Made by a program: the position numbers and the translations under genes. A stretch of 64,000 nucleotides of DNA from a bacterium (lineage in GTDB: Bacteria > Bacteroidota > Bacteroidia > Chitinophagales > Saprospiraceae). Where the stretch lies: the NCBI GenBank assembly GCA_024742755.1, contig JANSXW010000012.1, positions 1 to 64,000 on the forward strand, written 5' to 3'. This document shows positions 40,701 to 49,841 of this stretch, piece after piece (positions within the stretch are counted from its first letter, which is position 1; each line of letters opens with the position of its first letter). The notes below the pieces were generated by a model, which worked only from the letters and a program-made list of their open reading frames with translations, searched no databases and was not told the origin of the DNA.

Positions 40701-43226
40701 CCTTCTGTAACAGATAACTGCTCGGCGACATGGGAAGAGCTGGAGTCCGAATCTTTGATTGACGAGTGTGGGGTAGGGACGATCGTCCGGCGCTTCAGAG
40801 CTGTAGATGCAGCAGGGAATGTGTCCAATACCGCCTGTGAACAGCTCATTACCATTGAGCCCGACCACAACTATGAAATAAAATTCCCCCGGGATGGCAT
40901 GTCTAACTGCGGCATTCCCAACCCGGATACCATTGAAGTCTTTGAGATGGCCTGCGACCTGCTGGCTGTGAGTGTGACGGATACGGTTTTTGCGGCCTCC
41001 GGAGATGAATGCTACAAGCTTTTCCGCACGTACAAGGTGATCAACTGGTGCGAGTACGATGGCGAAAGCCCGCCTGTCCTGATCCGCCGTGACGAAGACT
41101 GCGATGAAATACCAGGGGATGAAGATGTTTGGGTGCTTCGCCGTTCGGAGCATGCCTTTGTAGACCGGGACAACAACCACAGCAACAGCATACCGGCTGC
41201 CGGTACAAAGGGCACGGTGTGCAATGGGCAATCCAACCCTGAAGGTTTTTGGCGGACGGTCGTATCGAATGGATACTGGCAATACCAGCAACATGTAAAG
41301 GTCTTTGACGATGAAGCGCCGGAAATACTCTTCATTCCACCATTGGATGTCTGCAGCATCAACAACGAAACCTGCCGGGCTTCCGCAGAGTACCTCTTTA
41401 GCGTACTTGACAACTGCACGCCATCGGACCTGACTATTGAGGTTTATTACGATGAATATTCTGATGGCACCGTCGATTCTGTCTTTACCGATATTTTTGG
41501 GACTTATCCCAAGTGGAAGCTTGGCGGAGACTGGCCGATAGGATCGCATGAATTTGAAATCCGGGTAGAGGATGGGTGTGGCAATGAGGCGGCTGCTACT
41601 ATGCCATTCCGAATTGTAGACTGCCTGGCACCGGTGCCTACCTGTATTAATGGCTTATCGACCCCGCTCATGCCCGTCCCTCCGCAAACGGATGTGGATG
41701 GCGATGGAGATTTCGACCGCGGTGCTGCAACCATATTTGCTACGGACCTGATTGTCTCGCCCTATACAGACTGTAGCGGCCCGGTTACGTACAGTGTCAA
41801 CAGGGTAGGAGAGCAGCCCGCCCGCGACAAAACCTCTGTCATCCTGACCTGCGAAGACCTCGGCGTGGCCCTGCTTGAAGTATATGCCTGGGACAGTGCG
41901 GAGAACCCCTTCCAGGTACAGCCTGACGGAAGTACCGGCGGTCCCAATTATGATTATTGTGAGACTTACGTGTTGGTCACCAACAACCTGGCCGACTGCA
42001 ACGCACCGCTGCCCACCATTGCCGGTGCTATAGAGCGGGAGGATGCATCTCCGGTATCGGGTGTATCAACTGACCTTAGCGGTTTTATCAGCCAGTCTGT
42101 GCTTACCGATAGCACGGGGGGCTACGCACTCGAAGGGTTGGAACCAGCGTTTGATTATACCGTCACACCGTACCTCGATGGAGACGACCAGAATGGGCTG
42201 ACTACCTACGATGTTGTTTTAATCAGCCGGCACATTCTGGGTATTGATCATCTGGATTCTCCCTACCAGCTGATTGCGGCCGATGTGAATAACTCAGGCT
42301 CCGTCAGTACGCTCGATATGATCCTGCTGCGCCAGGTTATCCTGAGCATCCTGTTGGAAATACCGAATGGGCCCAGTTGGCGCTTCGTTCCGAAAAGCCA
42401 TCATTTTGAAGACCCAACGAACCCCTGGGCAGAACCGATACCTTACTCGGTAACCTATAACGACCTGGTCACTTCCCGCCTTGATGAAGACTACGTTGCT
42501 ATCAAAATAGGGGATATTGATTTGAGTGCTGTTGCCAGTGCTGGCCCGGTAACAGAAACAAGAAATAGCCACAGTGGCCCGGCAGCCCTGCTTCGCCTTG
42601 AAGATGTGGCCCTGCCGGCAGGGGCTTCGGTGGAAGTGCCCCTGAACAGCGACTGGTCCGGCTTAGCTGGTTTTCAGGCACTGTTAACTTTTGATCAGGA
42701 GGCGGTAGTGCTGGAAAGCGTGGCGCCGGGTACGCTGAGGGAACCATTCTTCCATCATGCATCCGGCCGTTTAGCCATGAGCTGGAATGGCGATACGCCA
42801 CCGGAAGACGGCAAACCTTTGCTCTATTTGACCCTGAGGGCCAAGCGTTCGGTACGGTTGTCAGAAGCCGTATTCCTGGATGCTCAGGGCATGCAGCCCG
42901 AGTGTTATACCCCATCCCTGGCCAAAGGCCCTGTTTTGCTGCAGTACATGGATACCGCATCAGCGGTCTACGGGCTGGACGTTTTCCCGAACCCTTTCGT
43001 ACAGCAAGCCACGGTCCGTTACTACGCCTCTGCAACAGACCCTGCCCATTTGTCTATCCTTGATCAGCAAGGGCGGCTGATATGGGAAGGATGGCAGGTG
43101 CCGTCCGCTGCCGGTTGGCAGGAGTGGTTGCTGAATGAGCAGCTGTTGCCCTCCAGTGGGCTGTATTTCCTCCGCCTGAGCAGCAGCGGGCAAGTGTGGT
43201 CCCATCGTCTTTTAAAGCTGGATTAG
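37728..43226 (+). CDS. Large T9SS surface protein, C-terminal paralogue of the preceding giant protein
   Basis: Shares NYGCND..V......C..LITPDMILEG, GCxxFRYxVTDxC, NCGxPxPDTI, dockerin-like, cohesin-like and sorting domains with 24689-37204. Confidence 0.92.
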   Translation: MKTSGTTVFSVFCYALGLVMLLCTTAWSVPTHGAPAESATLVEASWSASMLSNCESDTIAPAIVYPAAGLQATTEGCDAGQPAVFFFSITVADDCDPNPAYEVELSSGDAGSLSLSNPYENHFLLTALPGSYEITVTASDATGNARAETFAVEVGQEPEPGTNYGCNDTIIVTLDEACQRLITPDMILEGDIGCLPAAYFDIQVEDEVPGNGPVVDGTGTYPVALNPQQVDAVSGFTLSADHSFWQLSNRGSAATGFSADTLFQSVSASGGWSAAVLPIDFGGLLHFDWATSIEWADSATFSIQLRNADGTIAGESLYSNSDAGSFESPVTQGQVLVLNLVSSGVAAPIPAFSASVTNWSVTLDDLDLSAAFPCWGMVVARDQMPPSIICPPDTDAATILQPAQQLNGAITAQSPTINVNVHSCLSGDLPVSGDRFYDVIAFEVDQPGVFTFFLNTGFSDGGGHMALFQGGFSPLSPCSSILAQHDFPASPNPFNGSNDPYVRLSLPLEANQLYYLFTTTDTPGATGAYTYTILPDGNGLISGATEVVLPFTQTLFCEDLFFIQQTDSLQWTGVPEVSDNCGPVNLTFEDGLEQSGDCGALTILRTFTVVDGAGNSNSCTQEIDLRRPGVDDISLPPQTFPIDCNLNYPVNGMGNPSPSLTGYPFLLTVQGARDLDQVYCNLGATYSDSPPIPVCEASFQFLRTWDIIDWCDPAGSFTFGQIIKVGDFTAPLLNCPAQDTDGDGEEDALVFPTQPFECTGAFAVPLPEVTDNCSAWEVFTQVVTFRDSIVHNASGLPVDTLEVEEVLATIPNDAPNRFVSGIPTGCHAFRYVVTDACDNQIEQYCTFCVEDRTEPVADCNEQLNVSLTHDGFVRLLSSSVDEGSWDNCAIEQMEVRRLITNGPGCTPADSTYSDWAPYVDFTCCDIDSLVLIELLVADTAGNENTCWAEVLVEDKIRPNCSPPSDRVLSCDSLPNGFEPDSLGGLQSLFGQPSVTDNCSATWEELESESLIDECGVGTIVRRFRAVDAAGNVSNTACEQLITIEPDHNYEIKFPRDGMSNCGIPNPDTIEVFEMACDLLAVSVTDTVFAASGDECYKLFRTYKVINWCEYDGESPPVLIRRDEDCDEIPGDEDVWVLRRSEHAFVDRDNNHSNSIPAAGTKGTVCNGQSNPEGFWRTVVSNGYWQYQQHVKVFDDEAPEILFIPPLDVCSINNETCRASAEYLFSVLDNCTPSDLTIEVYYDEYSDGTVDSVFTDIFGTYPKWKLGGDWPIGSHEFEIRVEDGCGNEAAATMPFRIVDCLAPVPTCINGLSTPLMPVPPQTDVDGDGDFDRGAATIFATDLIVSPYTDCSGPVTYSVNRVGEQPARDKTSVILTCEDLGVALLEVYAWDSAENPFQVQPDGSTGGPNYDYCETYVLVTNNLADCNAPLPTIAGAIEREDASPVSGVSTDLSGFISQSVLTDSTGGYALEGLEPAFDYTVTPYLDGDDQNGLTTYDVVLISRHILGIDHLDSPYQLIAADVNNSGSVSTLDMILLRQVILSILLEIPNGPSWRFVPKSHHFEDPTNPWAEPIPYSVTYNDLVTSRLDEDYVAIKIGDIDLSAVASAGPVTETRNSHSGPAALLRLEDVALPAGASVEVPLNSDWSGLAGFQALLTFDQEAVVLESVAPGTLREPFFHHASGRLAMSWNGDTPPEDGKPLLYLTLRAKRSVRLSEAVFLDAQGMQPECYTPSLAKGPVLLQYMDTASAVYGLDVFPNPFVQQATVRYYASATDPAHLSILDQQGRLIWEGWQVPSAAGWQEWLLNEQLLPSSGLYFLRLSSSGQVWSHRLLKLD

Positions 43227-43253
43227 AGCTTTGCTATCGCAAGGAATAGTCAG

Positions 43254-43292
43254 ACCGCCCCGTGTGCCAGGAAAGCACGCGGGGCGGTTTTG
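43254..43292 (+). terminator. Intrinsic terminator
   Basis: ACCGCCCCGTGTGC / GCACGCGGGGCGGT (14 bp, one wobble) then TTTTG. Confidence 0.8.
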
Positions 43293-43403
43293 CTTGCAGG
43301 GCTGCTGTATGTGCGCTAATGCTAGCGTTTGTCCCATTTTCCACTATTTGTAATTTGTCTAAAAAAAAGTTTCCAGATTGCAACCAACTCTGGGTAGGAG
43401 TGT

Positions 43404-43411
43404 TATATTTG
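43404..43411 (+). promoter_or_regulatory. Candidate -7 element (TATATTTG) for the sigma factor gene
   Basis: Matches TAnnTTTG about 60 nt before the ATG; no well-spaced -33 box found. Confidence 0.35.
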
Positions 43412-43472
43412 CATCTGTAATAGTTTTACTATTGTGTAATGGAGTTAAACTTGTTTAAAAAATCGTAGCCCT

Positions 43473-44006
43473 ATGTCACAGATCGAGTTTACCGAGTCAT
43501 TCTGCCAGTTTCGCCCCATGCTTTCCTCTTTCGCCTTCCACCTCACCAAGAATGAGGAAGAAGCTCAGGACCTTTTACAGGATACGGCCTACAAAGCCTT
43601 TAAGTACCGCAGCATGTACAAGCCACACACCAACCTTCGGGCCTGGCTGATGACCATCATGCGGAATACCTTTATCAATAATTACCGCCAAAAGAAGCGC
43701 CGTCAAACCCTGAACGACAAAACCCCCAACAACTACTTTCTGAACAGCGGGGGGCGCACCGTACTTAATGGCGGGGAGTCCACCGTGACGATGAACGAGC
43801 TCTCCCGTCTTGTGGATGGGTTGGAGGACTGGCTAAAAGTGCCCTTCCTGATGCACTATCAGGGGTTCAAATACGAAGAAATCGCTCAGGAGCTCGACAT
43901 TCCCCTTGGTACGGTCAAAAGCCGGATCTTCTTCGCACGCAAGAAACTGCAGGAAGGGCTGAAAGGGATGTATCACTCTCAAAACCTGAACGAACTATTG
44001 AACTAA
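43473..44006 (+). CDS. ECF RNA polymerase sigma factor
   Basis: AQDLLQDTAYKAFKYRSMYKPHTNLRAWLMTIMRNTFINNYRQKKR; KYEEIAQELDIPLGTVKSRIFFARKKL. Confidence 0.95.
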   Translation: MSQIEFTESFCQFRPMLSSFAFHLTKNEEEAQDLLQDTAYKAFKYRSMYKPHTNLRAWLMTIMRNTFINNYRQKKRRQTLNDKTPNNYFLNSGGRTVLNGGESTVTMNELSRLVDGLEDWLKVPFLMHYQGFKYEEIAQELDIPLGTVKSRIFFARKKLQEGLKGMYHSQNLNELLN

Positions 44007-44059
44007 AATGGCTGCAGCCAGGTCATTACTACCAAAACCTTCATCAACCGGGAATCCAA

Positions 44060-44848
44060 ATGGCTCTGTTATCTATCGAGTTAAAAATCAACGAGAAGCT
44101 TTACAAAAACGACCCTCAGCGTACAGACCTTGGGCGTAAAATCCTGCAGTATAGCGTCATCATGATTGATGAGCTTGGGCTGGAGCGTTTCAATTTTAAA
44201 AAGCTGGCTCAACGGATAGGGTCTACAGAGGCGTCCATCTATCGCTACTTTGAGAATAAATACCTCTTGCTCATCTATCTCGTCAACTGGTACTGGGAGT
44301 GGATGCGCTTTAGGATTGATCTCAAAACGATGGAAATTGATGACCCTATCAGGAGGCTGCGGGCGGTTGTTAGTTGTATAGTGGATACGGCGAAGCGGAA
44401 TACAACGGTAGCGTTCATTGATGAGGACATCCTTCACCGTATCGTAGTGGCTGAAGGGACCAAAGCTTACCACAACAAGGCGGTGGATGCGCAGAATCAG
44501 GATGGTTTCTTTTCTTCCTATAAGGAACTCTCAAAGAAAGTAGCAAGTGTAATTCTGGAAAACAATCCTGATTTTCCCTACCCAAGGGCTATGGCTTCCA
44601 ATATTCTGGAAATGACCAATAACCACATTTACTTTGCTGAACACCTGCCCAGCCTTACCGAGGTCAAAGCCAACGGTGATATTCTCGCACAGGTGGAGGA
44701 GTTGATGTTGTACTATATCTGGAAACTTATCTTCCCGCCAACCGTTCAGCATAATAAGGCTTATCAACAAGCCAGTCATAAGGTGCTACAACCTGAGCGC
44801 TGGAGCATGGATGTCACAACGAATGGGTTGCAATATTCTGAAAAATAG
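44060..44848 (+). CDS. TetR/AcrR family transcriptional regulator
   Basis: GLERFNFKKLAQRIGSTEASIYRYFENKYLLLIYLVNWYW HTH. Confidence 0.88.
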   Translation: MALLSIELKINEKLYKNDPQRTDLGRKILQYSVIMIDELGLERFNFKKLAQRIGSTEASIYRYFENKYLLLIYLVNWYWEWMRFRIDLKTMEIDDPIRRLRAVVSCIVDTAKRNTTVAFIDEDILHRIVVAEGTKAYHNKAVDAQNQDGFFSSYKELSKKVASVILENNPDFPYPRAMASNILEMTNNHIYFAEHLPSLTEVKANGDILAQVEELMLYYIWKLIFPPTVQHNKAYQQASHKVLQPERWSMDVTTNGLQYSEK

Positions 44849-45155
44849 CGCATCATTCAGGGTGTCTGGCCTCTGCGAGAAACGATAGGGCGTTCACCTC
44901 AGTTGGTTTTGCTCCCTTATTGCTTTAAACTAAGTATCCCTAACCACACTTTTGAATATCAGGAGCAGTACGCCCTGCAAGGCTTTTACTCCTGGCAAGC
45001 CGTATCTCTCAGGAGGTTGCCCTCTGTGATAAGCGGGAAGGCTTCTTTTCGCCGGAAGTGTGGCTTTTTGGGGCTGAAATAATTGGTTTGTAATATTCAC
45101 GAGAAGCTGTTGTGCCCGAATTGCCGGTAGCAGCTGAACGCAAAATACTCTTGGA

Positions 45156-46949
45156 ATGGCAGATTATGGTTCTTCGAAACCTTTGCAGCGGTTTTTCCGT
45201 TTGCTGGAACTCGACAAGAAAGACATTTACTATATATATGTCTACGCGATCTTTGCCGGGCTGATTACGCTTAGCCTGCCGCTTGGGGTACAGGCCATCA
45301 TTGGACTGATCGCCGGGGGCGCGCTGTCCGCATCTCTGGTGATTCTCGTGGCAGTGGTCACCCTGGCAACCGCACTCTCCGGTATTCTCAAAGTGATGCA
45401 GCTGACGGTCACGGAGACCATTCAGCGGAGAATCTTTGCCCGTTCGGCTTTTGATTTTGCCTATCGTATACCGCGCATCAAGCTGGATGAGGTGGTGCGG
45501 TTTTATCCGCCGGAACTGGTCAACCGCTTTTTTGATACGCTCTCCGTACAAAAAGGGGTGCCCAAAATCCTGATGGACTTTTCCACCGCCGTCCTCCAAA
45601 TCCTTTTCGGGCTGATCCTGATTTCTTTTTACCATCCTTTCTTTGTTTTCTTTGGGCTTGCGCTGATCGTCATTCTGCTGGCCATCATGCGGGTGACCGG
45701 CCCCGGGGGGCTCAAGACCAGCCTCAAAGAATCCAAATACAAATACGAAGTAGCTTACTGGCTGGAAGAAATCGCCCGCGCCATGAATACCTTTAAGCTG
45801 GCAGGCGGCAATTCCTTCTCACTGAACAAAACCGATGGCCTGGTTTGCGATTACCTGGACGCCCGGAAAAAGCACTTTAAAATTCTGGTCTTCCAATACG
45901 GGAACATCGTTGCCTTTAAAACCATCATCACTGCCGGGCTCTTGTTTTTAGGAGCCTATCTGGTGATTGACAATCAGATCAACATTGGTCAGTTCGTTGC
46001 AGCGGAGATTGTGGTGATCCTGGTCATGAACTCTGTGGAGAAGCTCATTCTGAGTATGGAGACGATCTATGATGTACTCACGGGGCTGGAAAAACTGGGC
46101 GCTGTTACGGACCTGCCCATCGAAGAGGAAGAAGGCCGGCTTTTCGAGCAAATTGACACCGGTAAGGGCATAGCGCTCAACCTGGAGAAGCTGACTTTTA
46201 AATTCCGGGATTCCGACAAGAATACACTGGATAACCTGAACTTAAAGATCAAAGCCAACGAACGCATCTGCATTGCAGGCTACAACGGTTCGGGCAAGTC
46301 CACCCTGCTTCAGATTATGGCGGGCTTGTATACTGATTTTAAAGGCAGTATTTCCTACAATGGTTTTCCGGTGCGGAACATCAACATACATAGCCTGCGG
46401 CAACAAATAGGCGACTATTCGGCTCAGGAAGACATTTTCCGGGGTACCATTTTGGAAAACATCACCTTTAGTTGCCCGGATGTGCCTTTGAAGCGGGTAG
46501 TGGAGGTCGCGAATCAGATCGGATTGAGTACGTACATTGACAAACTCCCCAAAGGTTATGAGACCATGCTTTTGCCTGAGGGCAGTAACGTCACGCAAAG
46601 CATACGTACCCGCATCATTCTGGCGCGCTGTATCATCACAAGCCCGCGCATGCTGGCTGTGGAAGGCTTCTTCTACGGCATTGAGCAGGGCGACCGCGAG
46701 ATGATTTCGGACTACCTCACATCGAAAGACCACGACTGGACCATGGTCACCGTAACGGATGACCCGGTTCTGGCTTCCCGGTGCGACCGGGTAATCGTCA
46801 TGAAAGAAGGGCAGATCGTACAGTCTGGTACATTTGAAGAGATTGAGGCGGGCCCTCACTTCTACAATATTTTTACACGAACAGACGCAGCACGGGTTCA
46901 CGGCAATGGAGTTGGGAAGTCGCGCAAATCTGCTGAATCAAACGCTTAA
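45156..46949 (+). CDS. T1SS-like ABC transporter (TM plus NBD, no C39 peptidase) with degenerate ATPase motifs
   Basis: Walker A GYNGSGKST and Q-loop SAQEDIFRGTI present; LSGGQ, Walker B and H-loop positions read VTQSI, MLAVEG and TVTDDP. Confidence 0.9.
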   Translation: MADYGSSKPLQRFFRLLELDKKDIYYIYVYAIFAGLITLSLPLGVQAIIGLIAGGALSASLVILVAVVTLATALSGILKVMQLTVTETIQRRIFARSAFDFAYRIPRIKLDEVVRFYPPELVNRFFDTLSVQKGVPKILMDFSTAVLQILFGLILISFYHPFFVFFGLALIVILLAIMRVTGPGGLKTSLKESKYKYEVAYWLEEIARAMNTFKLAGGNSFSLNKTDGLVCDYLDARKKHFKILVFQYGNIVAFKTIITAGLLFLGAYLVIDNQINIGQFVAAEIVVILVMNSVEKLILSMETIYDVLTGLEKLGAVTDLPIEEEEGRLFEQIDTGKGIALNLEKLTFKFRDSDKNTLDNLNLKIKANERICIAGYNGSGKSTLLQIMAGLYTDFKGSISYNGFPVRNINIHSLRQQIGDYSAQEDIFRGTILENITFSCPDVPLKRVVEVANQIGLSTYIDKLPKGYETMLLPEGSNVTQSIRTRIILARCIITSPRMLAVEGFFYGIEQGDREMISDYLTSKDHDWTMVTVTDDPVLASRCDRVIVMKEGQIVQSGTFEEIEAGPHFYNIFTRTDAARVHGNGVGKSRKSAESNA

Positions 46950-46954
46950 CCGAC

Positions 46955-48340
46955 ATGTTGAATATATCTGACAATACCGTTAATCAGGAAGTAGAGTTCA
47001 GCCGGTTCAATTCCTTTAAGCGGACTGTACTATCCAATGCCAACCGGATGTTTACCCGCTGGCTGTTGTTCACGCTTTTCCTGGTGATTGTGTTCTTATT
47101 CCTGCCCTGGACGCAAAACGTGCAGTCCAAGGGCAAGGTCACTACGCTTCAGCCCGGGCAACGGCCGCAGACCATACAGTCGACCATCGCAGGGCGTATT
47201 GAGAAATGGTATGTCCGGGAGGGAGACCTGGTCAGGCAGGGTGACACGATTGTGTTTCTTTCAGAAATTAAGGCTGAATACTTCGACCCCGATCTTGTGC
47301 CACGCACCAACCAACAGGTGAAGGCAAAAGAAGGGGCAATCAATTCCTACGGAGATAAGGTGGTGGCGCTGGAACAGCAGATCGAAGCCATGAAGTCAGA
47401 GCTGGAATTCAAACAGCGGCAGCTTAGGAATAAAATCCTCCAAACAGAGGCCAAGCTTAATTCTGCAGAAGCCGATTACGCACAGGCTATTGTGCAGGAT
47501 TCGATTGCCAACCGGCAGTATTCCCGTTCGCAGGAGCTGTTTGACAAAGGTATCGACAGCCGGACTAAGCTGGAAGACAAGCAGTCGAAAGTGCAGGAGA
47601 CCGCTGCCAAGCTTATTTCCGCTCAGAACAAAGTGCAGGAGGCTCAAAATGAGCTGGAGAATGCCAGGTTGGCACTCAATACGGTGCAGTACGAGTACAA
47701 TCAGAAAATCGCAAAGGCAGAGTCTGATAAATTCAGTACGCTGTCTGCTCTTTTTGACGCAGAAGGCAGTGTCAACAAACTGCGCATTGAAGCTTCCAAC
47801 TATTCCGCTCGTAACCAGTTTTACTATATTTTAGCTCCACAGGATTGCTACATCACTAAAGCCATCACTCCTGGTATCGGTGAAACGGTGAAGGAAGGAG
47901 GAGATATTGTAACCATCATGCCGGCCGATTACGAGCTGGCTGTGGAGCTCTTCGTAAAGCCTATGGACTTGCCGCTGATCGAACTTGGGCAGGAAGTCCG
48001 CTTCATCTTTGACGGCTGGCCAGCGTTCATCTTTTCCGGCTGGCCCGGGCAGTCCTTCGGCACCTACTCCGGCAGTGTGGTGGCTATCGATAATATGATC
48101 AGCAAAAACGGCGAGTACCGCATTCTCGTCGGCGCTGCCCCTGGCGGCAAGCCCTGGCCGGAAGCCCTCCGGGTAGGCTCAGGCGCTCAGGGTATTGCGC
48201 TGCTCAACAACGTGCCGCTCTGGTACGAAATATGGCGGCGCCTGAATGGATTCCCGCCAGATTACTACGATGCGGAAGATGGGGATATGGGAGACGGCGA
48301 GGACGTCAAAATGAAAGCTCCGGCTAAATCAATAAAATAA
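46955..48340 (+). CDS. HlyD family periplasmic adaptor (membrane fusion protein)
   Basis: N-terminal TM, STIAGRIEKWYVREGDLVRQGDTIVFL biotinyl-lipoyl motif, long coiled coil, TPGIGETVKEGGDIVTIMP. Confidence 0.92.
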   Translation: MLNISDNTVNQEVEFSRFNSFKRTVLSNANRMFTRWLLFTLFLVIVFLFLPWTQNVQSKGKVTTLQPGQRPQTIQSTIAGRIEKWYVREGDLVRQGDTIVFLSEIKAEYFDPDLVPRTNQQVKAKEGAINSYGDKVVALEQQIEAMKSELEFKQRQLRNKILQTEAKLNSAEADYAQAIVQDSIANRQYSRSQELFDKGIDSRTKLEDKQSKVQETAAKLISAQNKVQEAQNELENARLALNTVQYEYNQKIAKAESDKFSTLSALFDAEGSVNKLRIEASNYSARNQFYYILAPQDCYITKAITPGIGETVKEGGDIVTIMPADYELAVELFVKPMDLPLIELGQEVRFIFDGWPAFIFSGWPGQSFGTYSGSVVAIDNMISKNGEYRILVGAAPGGKPWPEALRVGSGAQGIALLNNVPLWYEIWRRLNGFPPDYYDAEDGDMGDGEDVKMKAPAKSIK

Positions 48341-48341
48341 A

Positions 48342-49790
48342 ATGAGATTGAGATTCATCCCGACGCTTTTCATACTGGTACTATTGAGTCCGGTGGCGGT
48401 AGCGCAACCGGCCGATACGGCACAAGTGCTGACCGCTGATCAGTATCTGTCCTGGGTGGCGAGTTACCATCCGGTGGCCCGGCAGGGGCGGTTGCTGAAT
48501 GTACAGGCGGAAGCTCTGGAACGGCTGGCCCGGGGCGGGTTCGACCCCAAACTTTACGGCGACTGGGACCAGAAAAACTTCAAGGAAAGCGAATACTTCG
48601 CATTTGGGGAGGCTGGCGTGAAAATCCCTACCTGGTACGGCATTGAGCTGAAAGGGGCCTATGCCGTCGCAGATGTGGATGCCCTCTACCAAAACGCCGA
48701 GCGCACCGTGCCGGATGTGGGGCAGGCGATATTAGGCATTAAGGTACCCCTCGGCCGTAACCTCATCATTGATGAGCGCCGGGCTGCCCTGGAGCAAGCT
48801 AAAATCATGGCGGATGCCAACCGGGCAGAGCAGCAGGGGATGGTCAACGATTTATTGCTGGAAGCCGCGAAGGCTTACTGGGAGTGGAGCGTGGCTTTCA
48901 ATCAACTGATTGTTTTCGACCGGGCACTGGTGATTACAGTCGAAAGATTCGAAGGGATAAGAGAGAGCTTCTTCGCAGGCGACCTGCCGGCAATCGATAC
49001 CTTGGAAACGATGATTCAGTTACAGGTCCGGGAGTTTGATTACAACAATGCCTTGATTGAATACCGGAACGCGACCCTCAAACTTTCCAACTTCCTCTGG
49101 ACAGAAGCCGGAGAGCCGCTGGAAGTAACCGACGAGCTGCGTCCGCTTTTGCTGGAAGAACTGGAGCCGGACCCTGTTCCCAACACCCGGCAGCAGTTGT
49201 GGGAGGATGCGCAGCGGATACATCCTGACCTGTTGAAATACCGTTTCAAACTACAGCAGTATGATGTGGACCGCCGCCTGGCGCTTGAGCAACTGAAGCC
49301 CCGGCTCGACCTGGAGTACAACTTCCTCGGTGAGGGCACCAACTTCCTGCCCGGCAGCACAACAGACAATGGCATCTCCCAGCTGGTCGCGCAAAACTAC
49401 AAATGGGGCGTACGGTTTGATTTCCCGGTTTTCCTGCGCAAAGAGCGGGGTAAATTACAACTCACGCGCATCAAAATACAGGATGCGGAGTACACCCTGC
49501 AGCGCAAACAGCTGGAGGTGGAGAACAAGATCAACAACTACTACAATGAACAGGACAACTTCATTGCTCAGATTGCGCTTTACGAAGGTGCTGTTCAAAA
49601 CTACAACACCCTCCTCGAGGCCGAATACATCAAGTTTGACCTGGGAGAAAGCTCCATTTTCCTCGTGAATTCCCGTGAGCAGAAGCTTATCGAAGCGCAG
49701 TTGAAGCTTATTGAGCTGCGCGGTAAGTTCTTCAAGACCCGTCAGAAGCTCGAATGGGCAGCAGGCCGTTTAGGGCTACTGGCCAATTAA
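48342..49790 (+). CDS. TolC family outer membrane channel
   Basis: Signal peptide; full-length TolC pattern (IPTWYGIELKGAYAVADVDALYQNAERTVPDVGQAILGIKVPLGRNL..., LGESSIFLVNSREQKLIEAQLKLIELRGKF). Confidence 0.92.
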   Translation: MRLRFIPTLFILVLLSPVAVAQPADTAQVLTADQYLSWVASYHPVARQGRLLNVQAEALERLARGGFDPKLYGDWDQKNFKESEYFAFGEAGVKIPTWYGIELKGAYAVADVDALYQNAERTVPDVGQAILGIKVPLGRNLIIDERRAALEQAKIMADANRAEQQGMVNDLLLEAAKAYWEWSVAFNQLIVFDRALVITVERFEGIRESFFAGDLPAIDTLETMIQLQVREFDYNNALIEYRNATLKLSNFLWTEAGEPLEVTDELRPLLLEELEPDPVPNTRQQLWEDAQRIHPDLLKYRFKLQQYDVDRRLALEQLKPRLDLEYNFLGEGTNFLPGSTTDNGISQLVAQNYKWGVRFDFPVFLRKERGKLQLTRIKIQDAEYTLQRKQLEVENKINNYYNEQDNFIAQIALYEGAVQNYNTLLEAEYIKFDLGESSIFLVNSREQKLIEAQLKLIELRGKFFKTRQKLEWAAGRLGLLAN

Positions 49791-49798
49791 ATGCCTGG

Positions 49799-49838
49799 TT
49801 TCCGGGGTACGTCCGCGCCTTTCTGACGTGCCCCGGAA
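49799..49838 (+). other. Strong hairpin directly after the TolC stop, without U-tract
   Basis: TTTCCGGGGTACGTC / GACGTGCCCCGGAAA, 15 bp with one wobble. Confidence 0.55.
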
Positions 49839-49841
49839 AAC

